NCBI RefSeq assembly: GCF_039793925.1
Contig: NZ_JBAMME010000199.1
Location: forward strand, 62,001-126,000
Direction of reading: 5' to 3'
Origin: Thermogutta sp039793925
GTDB lineage: Bacteria; Planctomycetota; Planctomycetia; Pirellulales; Thermoguttaceae
DNA length: 64,000 bases
The translations under genes were made by a program, and so were the position numbers. The notes beneath the pieces were generated by a model. It made no database searches and was not told the DNA's origin. It saw only the letters and a program-made list of their open reading frames with translations. How positions within the stretch are numbered: the stretch's first letter is position 1; every line of letters starts with the position of its first letter. This document shows positions 16,053 through 24,292 of this stretch, one piece after another.

Positions 16053-17582
16053 TTAGGGTTTCCGCTGCCCTGGGGATTCAGGGTTTGATGCAAGGTCTCC
16101 TTGGGCTGAGGTGCAGGTTCCGCGTCGTGCCGCTCTCTCGGAAGTGCACGTGTGTTTCCGTTTCTGCAAAGGGATTAAGATGCGAAACACAGAGCCGCCT
16201 TGTGGCACGGGCTGGTACTGAATGTCCCAGCCATGGGCCTCAACAACTTTGCGAACCAGGGCCAATCCCAGGCCACTCCCCTGCGGATCGGTTGAGAAAT
16301 ACGGCGTAAATAGTCGCGGAATCAGCTCTGGGGGAATCCCTGGCCCGTGATCTCTCACTTCAATTGTACAGCAATTGGAAGAGACACGCGTGCTAATCTC
16401 TATGGACGTTCCCGGGTACGTGAATTTGACCGCATTGTGCAGCAGATTGAAGAGTGCCTGACGAAGTAGCTCGGGATCAGCCCAGAAAACGATCGGGTGG
16501 TCTGGCTGTTCATAGTGACAGCGAACGGCTTTGGCATCGCAATCGGGCTCCAGGAGTGTGAGAAGCTCCTGAATGATGGGCTCCGGATTGACAGGCTCCC
16601 AGCGCGGCAGACACGGTTTTGCGAAAGTAAGGAACTGCGTCAAACGAGCGGCCAGCCGATCACATTCTTCCATGACCAGGCGGGCTTCGCGGGCAACTGG
16701 CGAGTGCAGCTCTTCACTCTGCGCGATTTTTTGGGCCCAACCTCGAATAAGCCCTAATGGATGGCGCGTTTCATGAGCCAGACCGGCGGCCGCCTGCCCT
16801 AGTTCCTCATAGTGTTTGGCCCGTAATTCGGCCAGTCGGCGCTCGTGTTCCGCAGTCAAAGCTCTGGCGGCAAGGCTCCCTACGACAGCGAGCAGCCCGA
16901 GACACCCCAGGCCAGTCCCGAGCTCGACGAGGCGACTGATCGCGGCCCGATGCACCTGCGCGTCGTAATCGGACCGGTCAAGAAGCAAAATAACAACGAA
17001 GATTCCCCCATTGGCAAAGGGGCTGGGACGTTCCTGTTCCGTGGCCTCGCGGAACCAGCGTCCCCAGCCGAAGCCTCGCCCTCGCCCCGATGCCTCTAGC
17101 GGTAGTGGCGAAAGCTCGAAAGGCTTCTGGATCAGGAAACCTTCCGGAAGTCTGGCCCAATCGTTCGGCGGAATGTCCAAGAGGTTTGCTCCGGCTCGAA
17201 GTAAGAACCGGCGACTGTTGTCGGTGATTGCTGCCGCTAGCACGTCATGAGAGTGGACCAGTTCATCAAGGGCCACCTGAATTTGCTGATCGAAAAAGGC
17301 CCCCAGTCGCCGATGGGAACGGATCGCTCCAATAACGGCTTTGGCCAGGGCGTCGGCCTGCCCGCGGACGATTTCTTCCGCAGCCATTTGGTCCGTCTGC
17401 CATTCGCGCCACTGCCACGCCACAAAAAGCAGTGCCACTGCGAAAAGGAACACGAAGGCCAATAGGCCGCCTGTGTTCGGGAGGCTTCTCAATCTTCGCC
17501 TATTGTCTTTTTGCGAAGGAGTTTCCACTGAGGGAAGGTGTGGGAACGCAGAGCTCGCTAGCGTAGAGGACGCGTCCTTCAT
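16053..17582 (-). CDS. membrane sensor histidine kinase (ZraS-like)
   Basis: The order is a membrane segment (about residues 38-57), a periplasmic sensor domain of about 165 residues, and a second membrane segment (about 225-248). A HisKA domain with His270 in GLAHETRHPLGLI and a HATPase domain (LFNLLHNAVKF, DHGPGIP, GSGLGLALV) follow. The C-terminal 40 residues are a polar tail. At 509 aa it fits the ZraS/NtrB-like class. It partners the sigma-54 regulator immediately downstream. Upstream lies a ZraP-like periplasmic protein, so the ligand may be a metal or envelope stress; this is inference from context. Confidence 0.9.
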   Translation of the reverse strand: MKDASSTLASSAFPHLPSVETPSQKDNRRRLRSLPNTGGLLAFVFLFAVALLFVAWQWREWQTDQMAAEEIVRGQADALAKAVIGAIRSHRRLGAFFDQQIQVALDELVHSHDVLAAAITDNSRRFLLRAGANLLDIPPNDWARLPEGFLIQKPFELSPLPLEASGRGRGFGWGRWFREATEQERPSPFANGGIFVVILLLDRSDYDAQVHRAAISRLVELGTGLGCLGLLAVVGSLAARALTAEHERRLAELRAKHYEELGQAAAGLAHETRHPLGLIRGWAQKIAQSEELHSPVAREARLVMEECDRLAARLTQFLTFAKPCLPRWEPVNPEPIIQELLTLLEPDCDAKAVRCHYEQPDHPIVFWADPELLRQALFNLLHNAVKFTYPGTSIEISTRVSSNCCTIEVRDHGPGIPPELIPRLFTPYFSTDPQGSGLGLALVRKVVEAHGWDIQYQPVPQGGSVFRILIPLQKRKHTCTSERAARRGTCTSAQGDLASNPESPGQRKP

Positions 17583-17616
17583 AATGTTTGTGGACTCCCT
17601 GAAAGTCTGTGAAAAT

Positions 17617-17644
17617 GGCGGGAGACCTGTTTTGATCTCCCGCC
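17617..17644 (-). terminator. hairpin between the zraP-like and kinase genes
   Basis: A perfect 9-bp stem (GGCGGGAGA with TCTCCCGCC) and a 10-base loop are followed on the minus strand by ATTTTC. It may be a partial terminator that lets the small periplasmic protein be made in excess over the kinase, or an mRNA-stabilising hairpin. Confidence 0.55.
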
Positions 17645-17695
17645 GTTGTAAAGCCGATTACTTGGCGCTGTCAACCACGGAGCCGTGAGCGGAAT

Positions 17696-18253
17696 TCACC
17701 AACCCCAGCGGAATTCGTAGTAGTCACAGATGCCGTTGCCGTTTCGGTCCACGAAGTAGGGTCCGGCCCCCATTCCCCTACCGGGGCCACGCATGCCGTA
17801 TCCGCTTCCCCGTCGAGGACCGAAAGCGGGAGACGCCGGTCCAAAACCTGGACCAGGCCCACGGCCGGGGCCCATACCCATCGCATACCCGGGACCTCGT
17901 CCCAGCCCCAATCCGAGACCGGGCCCACCCCAAGGACACACGCCCATAGCCGGATTCGCGACCGAGGCAGGACCAGCTTTGACCCACTCGGCACGAAGGT
18001 CACGAAGCTTGGCCTCCAAGTCGGCAATGCGCTGGCTGTCGGGTTGGGGTTTGGCCCGTTCTTCGGCCAGGGCTGTCATGGTGCGGAACCATTCGGCGCG
18101 GAGTTCCGCCACCTTAGAAACCGCGGATGCCGATGCCGTGGCAACAGCAGACGCTGGGGTGTTTGCCGCCTCGGACTCCCCTGCCCACACAGTTGTGGGA
18201 AGTACTAGAAGAGCCATTCCGACTAAACTTACTACAAATCGTTTTGCACACAT
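17696..18253 (-). CDS. ZraP-like periplasmic protein, Gly/Pro-rich
   Basis: A signal peptide (MCAKRFVVSLVGMALLVLPTTVWA) is followed by a helical segment containing LRAEWFRTMTALAEERAKP and RIADLEAKLRDLRAEW, which resembles the ZraP/Spy/CpxP LTxxQ-type hairpin. A long Gly/Pro/Met-rich region comes next, and then a C-terminal loop DRNGNGICDYYE that looks like a calcium-binding EF-hand loop. GGAGG precedes the ATG by 8 bases; a GTG five codons upstream is the alternative. It is the first gene of a cassette with a sensor kinase and a sigma-54 regulator, as in enterobacterial zraPSR. A metal-binding chaperone role is inferred. Confidence 0.7.
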   Translation of the reverse strand: MCAKRFVVSLVGMALLVLPTTVWAGESEAANTPASAVATASASAVSKVAELRAEWFRTMTALAEERAKPQPDSQRIADLEAKLRDLRAEWVKAGPASVANPAMGVCPWGGPGLGLGLGRGPGYAMGMGPGRGPGPGFGPASPAFGPRRGSGYGMRGPGRGMGAGPYFVDRNGNGICDYYEFRWGW

Positions 18254-18320
18254 GGTGGTGTCCTCCACATTTCAGAGTTACTTGTGTTCGATATTCCTCG
18301 CGACTCTCCAACGATGTTCA

Positions 18321-18334
18321 GGTCGGCGCCGACC
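18321..18334. promoter_or_regulatory. 14-bp perfect palindrome
   Basis: GGTCGGCGCCGACC is fully self-complementary and lies in the predicted untranslated leader of the zraP-like gene, just after the sigma-54 start point. It could be an operator or an RNA hairpin. Confidence 0.4.
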
Positions 18335-18348
18335 CGTTTGCTGAGTTA

Positions 18349-18364
18349 AGCACAACCGATGCCA
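18349..18364 (-). promoter_or_regulatory. sigma-54 promoter of the zraPSR-like cassette
   Basis: On the minus strand TGGCATCGGTTGTGCT matches the -24/-12 consensus with the invariant GG and GC exactly 10 bases apart. Transcription would start near 18339, about 85 bases before the zraP-like gene. The cassette itself encodes a GAFTGA-type activator, which makes the call coherent. Confidence 0.7.
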
Positions 18365-18702
18365 AAGCGCATTTTCTGAGCTGTTGGTGGGTCAAACCTG
18401 CCAGAACAGCGGCAAAGATCTGGATTTCCCCTGGGCGCAGGTGGGCCAGACCGCGATCAAATTCCTCACCGACCGCGAAATATTTGCAGGGGCGCGGCGG
18501 TGAAACGCTTTATCGCCGTGTGCAATTTCTGCACAGCTTGCCGGTCCAGGGGAAGTTCGAGAAAAGAGGGCAGGAATTCATCTTGGGCCTGCTTTAAGCT
18601 AAGATTGGAAAGAGTCATCCGCCAGTTTTGTCCATTTTTCCTGCCAATTTTCTTTTGCCGGAAAGATCACTGACGATCCTTGACAATGTAGGCGCACAAA
18701 AA
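18365..18702. other. divergent intergenic region with possible activator site
   Basis: No gene is seen in these 340 bases. GCTGTT (18380-18385) and AACAGC (18405-18410) form a spaced inverted repeat upstream of the sigma-54 promoter and could be an activator site, though it is closer than usual. No clear promoter for the pduS-like gene was found. Confidence 0.35.
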
Positions 18703-20031
18703 ATGAAGGTCACGGTCGAACAAGTTTTCGAAGCCGGTGTGGTGGGAGCCGGTGGTGCCGGTTTTCCCACGCATGTGAAACTATCTGCCCGTGCCGATAC
18801 TGTCCTTATCAACGCAGCGGAATGCGAACCGCTCCTGCATAAGGACAAAGAGATTCTCCGCGATTACACGGACATAGTATTGGAAGGCCTCCAAATTGCC
18901 ATGCAACTGGTGGGAGCGGAACGGGGCGTCATCGGCATCAAAGGAAAGTATCACGATGTCATCGAAAAGCTGGAACGGTTAATTCCTCCGCGGGTGGAGA
19001 TCGTTCCTCTCCCTGATGCCTATCCGTCGGGTGACGAATTCATTCTCGTGTACGAGGCACTGGGACGCATCATCCCACCTGGTGGAATACCTCTCCATGT
19101 GGGGGCGGTGGTGATCAACGTGGAGACGGCATTCAACGTCGCACAGGCCGCTTCCCAACCAGTTGTGGAAAAGTATTTGACGATCGCTGGAGCGGTCAAA
19201 GAGCCCGTGACCCTTCGGGTGCCGGTTGGTGTGACACTGGCAGAATGCCTCGAGCTGGCGGGCGGTGCAACGGTGGAAAATCCCCAGTTGATGGTGGGCG
19301 GGGTGATGATGGGGTATCTAGAAGAGAACCCGCAGGCTCTCGTGGACAAAACGACGGGCGGTGTCATTGTTCTCCCTGAGGATCACATCGTCATCCGGCG
19401 GCGCCGCCAGGACTGGAAACAAATTGCACGAATAGGACGATCGGCCTGCGATCAATGCAGCTTCTGCACGGAATTGTGCCCGCGGTGGCTGCTCGGGCAT
19501 CCCATCGAGCCCCACCGCGCCATGCGCAGCCTCGGCTTCAATCTGGTGGGCGAAGCCAACGTGCAGGGCACTGTGTTCTGCTGCGAGTGCAATCTGTGCA
19601 GCCTGTACTCCTGCCCAGAAGACCTTGATCCGAAAAACGTCTGCGCGCAGAACAAACGCCGAATTCTTGCAGAAAAGCGACGGTGGGAAAACCCTCCATT
19701 CGTTCCAGAGAGAGCAGACCGGCTGCTCAAGAACCGCCGCGCTCCCACAGCTCGGTTGATGCGGAAACTGGGCCTGACGGTTTATCCCAACGTAGGGCCA
19801 CTCGTGGAACGAACCGTCGTCCCACGACGCGTAGGAATCAAGTTAAAGCAGCACGTGGGAGCCCCCTGCGAGCCGGTCGTTCAGGTCGGTGACAGGGTGG
19901 AACGTGGCCAGGTGATCGGGCGTCCTCCGATGGCAAATGGAAAACCCGCCCTGGGCGCCCCTGTGCACGCGTCGATCGCAGGACGGGTGAGTGCGATTAA
20001 CGACGGAATTATCTGGATTGAACGGGAGTAA
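18703..20031 (+). CDS. PduS/RnfC-like flavo-iron-sulfur oxidoreductase
   Basis: It matches the RnfC/NuoF-derived PduS family, which passes electrons from NADH via flavin and Fe-S clusters (cobalamin reductase in propanediol microcompartments). The glycine-rich nucleotide/FMN site GAGGAGFPT is at residues 15-23. An SLBB-type domain follows. Two 4Fe-4S motifs are at Cys249/252/255/259 (CDQCSFCTELCP) and Cys294/297/300/305. The C-terminus is a barrel-sandwich domain. At 442 aa it is PduS length. The start MKVTVEQVFEAG matches the family; the longer TTG start has no ribosome site. It is followed by a PduT-like shell protein. Confidence 0.85.
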   Translation: MKVTVEQVFEAGVVGAGGAGFPTHVKLSARADTVLINAAECEPLLHKDKEILRDYTDIVLEGLQIAMQLVGAERGVIGIKGKYHDVIEKLERLIPPRVEIVPLPDAYPSGDEFILVYEALGRIIPPGGIPLHVGAVVINVETAFNVAQAASQPVVEKYLTIAGAVKEPVTLRVPVGVTLAECLELAGGATVENPQLMVGGVMMGYLEENPQALVDKTTGGVIVLPEDHIVIRRRRQDWKQIARIGRSACDQCSFCTELCPRWLLGHPIEPHRAMRSLGFNLVGEANVQGTVFCCECNLCSLYSCPEDLDPKNVCAQNKRRILAEKRRWENPPFVPERADRLLKNRRAPTARLMRKLGLTVYPNVGPLVERTVVPRRVGIKLKQHVGAPCEPVVQVGDRVERGQVIGRPPMANGKPALGAPVHASIAGRVSAINDGIIWIERE

Positions 20032-20102
20032 CATACCGCCCTTGATTTGGCACATACGCCAAAGCATGCAAATACAGAATTGGAAAAAGGAAGGAGTAAA
20101 CG

Positions 20103-20675
20103 ATGGCAGAAATTCAACCCACTGGCCGAGCCATCGCAGCCGTTGAACTGTCGAGCGTGGGAGTTGGCTATGAAGTGGAAGACGTGATGCTGAAGGCAGC
20201 CTCCGTGGACCTTCTCATCGCGCGGACAATTTGCTCAGGAAAATACCTCATTATCGTCGGCGGGTTGGTCAGCGACGTCCAGGCGGCTCTGCAGGCGGGG
20301 CTTGCCGCAGCCCGGGATTCTGTGATCGACGAACTGCTCATACCGAATGTCCACGAGTCGGTGTTCCCGGCCCTTGGGCAATCGGTGGTCCTGGATCGCG
20401 ATCACGCGGGGGCCTTGGGGGTCATTGAAACATTCAGTGGTACCGCTGCTCTGGCAGCAGCCGACCGGGCAGCCAAGGCCGCTCGCGTCACCCTCTTCAG
20501 AATTCACGTTGCGATGGCCCTGGGGGGAAAGGGGCTGGTTCTCATGACGGGGTCTGTGGCCGACGTTCGGGCAGGTGTGACAGCCGGAGCGGAGGAAGCC
20601 CGCTCCCGGGGATTGCTGGTCTCCGAAGTGGTCATCCCGCGACCATCGCGAGAACTCTTTGCCGATTACCTCTGA
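20103..20675 (+). CDS. tandem BMC-domain shell protein (PduT-like)
   Basis: Two BMC folds in tandem (about residues 8-95 and 100-185) make a pseudohexameric trimer for a bacterial microcompartment shell. The first repeat keeps KTIC-type geometry (ARTICSGKYLIIVGG), with Cys44 where PduT binds a 4Fe-4S cluster in its pore. The end motif EVVIPRPSRELF is also PduT-like. A strong AAGGAAGGAG site precedes the ATG. It sits 71 bases after the pduS-like gene, so the pair probably forms one transcript and relays electrons across a shell. No other shell or enzyme gene of a microcompartment is in the window. Confidence 0.9.
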   Translation: MAEIQPTGRAIAAVELSSVGVGYEVEDVMLKAASVDLLIARTICSGKYLIIVGGLVSDVQAALQAGLAAARDSVIDELLIPNVHESVFPALGQSVVLDRDHAGALGVIETFSGTAALAAADRAAKAARVTLFRIHVAMALGGKGLVLMTGSVADVRAGVTAGAEEARSRGLLVSEVVIPRPSRELFADYL

Positions 20676-20890
20676 CACCTCCGGAAGCGGTAGGATTGTG
20701 AGACGGGATCTTTTCGGCAGGAAACGGCATCCAAGGGGAAAGCGTCCACCCCCTGGGGTATCGCGTTACAATGAAACCGGGAGGAAGAGGCCCGAAACAA
20801 GTGTTGGCCCTATCCCTTTTCCGCATCAAGCGGCAGCACGCCCGGTTTCCCGTTATTCATATCCGAACGTCTGTAGTATGTCAGTGAGCC

Positions 20891-21775
20891 ATGGATGTCT
20901 CTGCTGAAACATGCCACATTCCGGTGATGCCCCAGGAAGTCCTCAAATTCCTGGACCCGCAACCTGGGCAGATCATTGTGGACGCCACATTAGGAGGGGG
21001 TGGACATACACGGCTGATTGCCCAGCGCGTTTGGCCGGGGGGTGCCGTCATTGCATTGGACCGCGATCCTGCGGCGGTGCATCGTGCAGAAAAAAATTTG
21101 GCGGCCTTGCCAGTGCGAATTGTGCAGGGGAATTTCCGAGATTTGCCAGAAATCTTGGAGGACCTGGATGTAGAAACGGTCGATGGCATTCTGCTTGACC
21201 TGGGGATGTCGAGTGATCAGTTGGCCGATGTCAGCCGCGGTTTTAGCTTCCAAGCCGACGGACCGCTCGATCTGCGGTTCGATCCAACTTCCGGAGAGCC
21301 TGCGTGGACATTGGTCAATCGAATGGGCGAAAAAGCCCTGGCCGATCTCATCTACCGCTATGGCGAGGAACGGTTTTCCCGGCGGATTGCCGCCCGAATT
21401 GTGGAAGAGCGAAAAAAGAGCCCGATCAAATCGGCACGCGACCTAGCGGAACTTATCTGTCGCGTTGTGCCTCGGCATCGGTCCGGTGGCATCCATCCGG
21501 CGACGCGTACTTTCCAGGCACTGCGGATCGCCGTTAATGACGAACTGGGAGCCCTCGAAACGGCGTTACGGCGCTATCCAGATATTCTCCGACCTGGTGG
21601 CCGCCTCGTGGTAATTAGCTTTCATTCGCTGGAAGATCGCCTGGTGAAGGAAGCTTTCAAATCCGATCCCCGGTATACGGTCCTCACCAAGAAACCGATC
21701 ACGCCGAGCGAAGAAGAAATAGCGGCCAATCCACGGGCACGAAGTGCTAAATTGCGGGCGGCCGCTCGAACCTGA
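20891..21775 (+). CDS. rsmH: 16S rRNA (cytosine(1402)-N(4))-methyltransferase
   Basis: RsmH (MraW) methylates C1402 in the ribosomal P site using S-adenosylmethionine. Motifs are HIPVMPQEVLKFL at the start, the SAM site VDATLGGGGHTRLI, GILLDLGMSSDQLAD, RIAVNDELGALE and VISFHSLEDRLVK. At 294 aa it is typical. The ATG has no obvious Shine-Dalgarno sequence. It is not next to division genes here (no ftsL or mraZ), which is common in planctomycetes that lack the usual dcw cluster. Confidence 0.95.
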   Translation: MDVSAETCHIPVMPQEVLKFLDPQPGQIIVDATLGGGGHTRLIAQRVWPGGAVIALDRDPAAVHRAEKNLAALPVRIVQGNFRDLPEILEDLDVETVDGILLDLGMSSDQLADVSRGFSFQADGPLDLRFDPTSGEPAWTLVNRMGEKALADLIYRYGEERFSRRIAARIVEERKKSPIKSARDLAELICRVVPRHRSGGIHPATRTFQALRIAVNDELGALETALRRYPDILRPGGRLVVISFHSLEDRLVKEAFKSDPRYTVLTKKPITPSEEEIAANPRARSAKLRAAART

Positions 21776-21829
21776 AGGCCTCGCACCATGTTTCACGGTA
21801 CCTTCGGGAACGACACGCTGGTCGCGAGC

Positions 21830-21945
21830 CCTCAGAGGGCGTGCTTGTCAGGTCCGTTTACTGAGATTCGGGGACCCACCCCGATTCACCGGTCACGACG
21901 AGCGTGACCCTCCGACATTCAACGGACCCCGTGGCAGGCGTCTCT
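21830..21945 (+). ncRNA. candidate structured RNA element
   Basis: A perfect 8-bp stem (GGTCCGTT 21851-21858 with AACGGACC 21921-21928) encloses two further hairpins, CGGGG/CCCCG near 21869-21883 and GGTCACG/CGTGACC at 21891-21909. Together they make a compact three-way junction of about 78 nt. Weaker pairing may extend the outer stem to 21832 and 21945. No open frame explains it. It could be a small RNA, a leader of the exporter gene 200 bases on, or a repeat element. The strand is assumed. Confidence 0.4.
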
Positions 21946-22123
21946 TCAAAGGACCGTGCTCCACATCCGGGCCATGAGACTCACACCGTTTGATCTTTTG
22001 AGATTTCAGCGAATTTGGTAAAACACGTCTGATTTGGTGCACTTACCTGCAAAGAAACCCACCATAGAAGTGCAATTGATAGCGGCTGCGTGAATTCGAT
22101 ACCAGAGAATCCTTTGTCCGTTT

Positions 22124-24157
22124 ATGAAGAACTTTGGCAAGATTCTGAGGTATGTCATTCGACAGCCCCTGGCGCTGCTGGGTGTCAGCGTCACCGCCTT
22201 GGCGGTCGGGGTTCTGTGGGGAGGTAACATTTCGGCCATTTATCCGATCGTGGAGGTCGCATTCCGGGGGGAATCGCTTCACTATTGGGTAGATATGAAA
22301 ATCGAAGAGTGCCGCAAGGCGGAGCGGGCGATCCGGAAAGAGCTTGCCGCAATGGCTGACTCCTCGAGCGAGGTGACACCAAACCAGGAAGCTCGGTCCC
22401 AGCGATCGGTGGAACCTCCGCAAGGCCAGCTTTCCGACCGGGTACGCACCCTGGAGGCGGAGCTGGCTCAGGTACAACTCCGGCAGCGCCAGTACGAATG
22501 GTTGCGGCCGTGGATTCGGCGATTGACGCCTCGAGATCCGTTTTCGACACTCTGTTTCATTCTCGGCTTACTTCTCCTCGGGACGGTGTTAAAGAGCGCT
22601 GCACTGGTGACCAACTCCATTTTGGTTGCGCGGGTGGCCCATCAGACGATCCTTCAGCTTCGCCGTCAGCTTTTTGCCCATGCGCTGCGACTGGAGATCA
22701 ATCGGCCTGGTCAGGAAAGCGCCGCGCAGATGATGAGCCGTTTCACCCACGACATGAACGCCATCCAGGGGGGATTGACGATCCTGCTCGGCAAGATGAC
22801 GCGTGAGCCACTGAAAATGTTTGCGTGTCTGGCTGGGGCGGCCTACATCTGCTGGCCGCTTCTCGTTTTCTCTTTACTCGTGGTTCCACCGGCGGGTTGG
22901 GCGATCTGGCGTCTGGGCCGACTTCTCAAAAAGGCCAATCGCAGGGCGATGGAGGAGATGGCCCAGCTTTATGGAACGCTGGAGGAAGCCCTGCGGGCTC
23001 TCCCTATCGTTAAAGCGTTCACCATGGAGCCTTTTGAACGTCGACGCTTTTTTGAAACATGTCGTCGCTACTATGCCAAGGGCATGAAGATCGCAATGTA
23101 CGATGCGCTCACCAATCCGGTTACGGAGGTGCTGGGTATCACCATCATCAGTCTTGCGATGATCGCCGGAGCCTATCTTGTTCTCCACCAGGACACAACT
23201 TTTTTCGGAGTCTCGCTTTCCAGCCAACCGCTATCTATGCCAGAATTGGTGCTGTTCTACGCCTTGCTTGCAGGGGCTGCTGATCCAGTGCGGAAACTCT
23301 CGGACGTCTTCTCGGGCCTTCAGGCCGCGTTCGCGGCCACCGATCGCGTGTATGCACTGCTGGAGCGGGCGCCCGAGGTTCGCGAAAAGCCGGACGCTCG
23401 GGTGATTCCGCGGCATCGAAAACACCTGGTGTTCGACCACGTATGGTTTGGCTATGTCCCAGATCGGCCCGTCCTTCGCGATATTAACCTGACCATTCCG
23501 TTTGGGGAATCTCTGGTGATTGTGGGCGGCAGCGGATGTGGGAAAAGCACCCTCGTGGGGCTCATTCCCCGCTTTTTTGATCCCCAGCAGGGCGAAATCC
23601 GACTAGACGGGGTGCCGCTTCCCGATATCCGCCTGCGGTCGCTCCGCAAACAGATCGGCCTGGTCACTCAGGAACCGGTTCTTTTTCACGATACGATTCT
23701 CAACAACATCAAATACGGGTCTCCCCATGCCACCGATGAACAGGCCATCGAGGCGGCACGAGCGGCCCACGCGCATCATTTCATCGAGCAACTACCCCAT
23801 GGTTACGACACTGTTCTCGGTCCGATGGGGGCGGGCCTATCCGGAGGACAGCGTCAGAGGATTGCTCTGGCCCGCGCAATTCTTCGGGATCCCGCCATCC
23901 TCATTCTGGACGAGGCCACCAGTCAAATTGATGTGGAAAGCGAGCAGCTTATTCAGGAGGCGTTGGAAAAGTTCATTAATGGGCGGACGACGATTATGAT
24001 CACCCATCGGCTCAGCTCGATCGGCCTCGCCGATCGCGTGATGGTCATGCAGGACGGCCAAATCGTCGATATCGGCAGCCATGACGAGTTGCTCGCGCGG
24101 TCGGCAACCTATCGGCGTTTCCATTCGTTGCAATACGAGGATCTCCGCGCGGCGTGA
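22124..24157 (+). CDS. MsbA-like ABC exporter (fused permease and ATPase)
   Basis: The N-terminal half has about six membrane segments, with an unusual charged insert of about 100 residues (roughly 55-150) between the first two. The C-terminal ATPase has Walker A GGSGCGKST (about residue 467), LSGGQRQRIALARA (about 572), Walker B AILILDEATSQID and the switch ITHRLS. At 677 aa it is longer than MsbA because of the insert. It is a half-transporter that would dimerise to export lipid or a hydrophobic compound; the substrate is unknown. The ATG lacks a strong ribosome site. Confidence 0.9.
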   Translation: MKNFGKILRYVIRQPLALLGVSVTALAVGVLWGGNISAIYPIVEVAFRGESLHYWVDMKIEECRKAERAIRKELAAMADSSSEVTPNQEARSQRSVEPPQGQLSDRVRTLEAELAQVQLRQRQYEWLRPWIRRLTPRDPFSTLCFILGLLLLGTVLKSAALVTNSILVARVAHQTILQLRRQLFAHALRLEINRPGQESAAQMMSRFTHDMNAIQGGLTILLGKMTREPLKMFACLAGAAYICWPLLVFSLLVVPPAGWAIWRLGRLLKKANRRAMEEMAQLYGTLEEALRALPIVKAFTMEPFERRRFFETCRRYYAKGMKIAMYDALTNPVTEVLGITIISLAMIAGAYLVLHQDTTFFGVSLSSQPLSMPELVLFYALLAGAADPVRKLSDVFSGLQAAFAATDRVYALLERAPEVREKPDARVIPRHRKHLVFDHVWFGYVPDRPVLRDINLTIPFGESLVIVGGSGCGKSTLVGLIPRFFDPQQGEIRLDGVPLPDIRLRSLRKQIGLVTQEPVLFHDTILNNIKYGSPHATDEQAIEAARAAHAHHFIEQLPHGYDTVLGPMGAGLSGGQRQRIALARAILRDPAILILDEATSQIDVESEQLIQEALEKFINGRTTIMITHRLSSIGLADRVMVMQDGQIVDIGSHDELLARSATYRRFHSLQYEDLRAA

Positions 24158-24292
24158 TCCCTGTTAGGTGGCAGAAAATGGTCAGGTTGAATCTTGCGAC
24201 CCAGTGAACTCTTTCCGGAACCGGTCCGCGATCAAACTTCACGAACGTCCTCCCGCGGGGTCCCTGGGGTGACATCACTCGACATTGGAAGC

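Noticed and set aside
18127..18597. Plus-strand frame through the zraP-like gene and the divergent region
   Set aside because: Antisense to a gene with a signal peptide, and it covers the sigma-54 promoter; no family likeness.
18586..18602. A GG-N10-GC match on the plus strand ahead of the pduS-like gene
   Set aside because: Only the four invariant bases match; the TGGCAC and TTGC contexts are poor.
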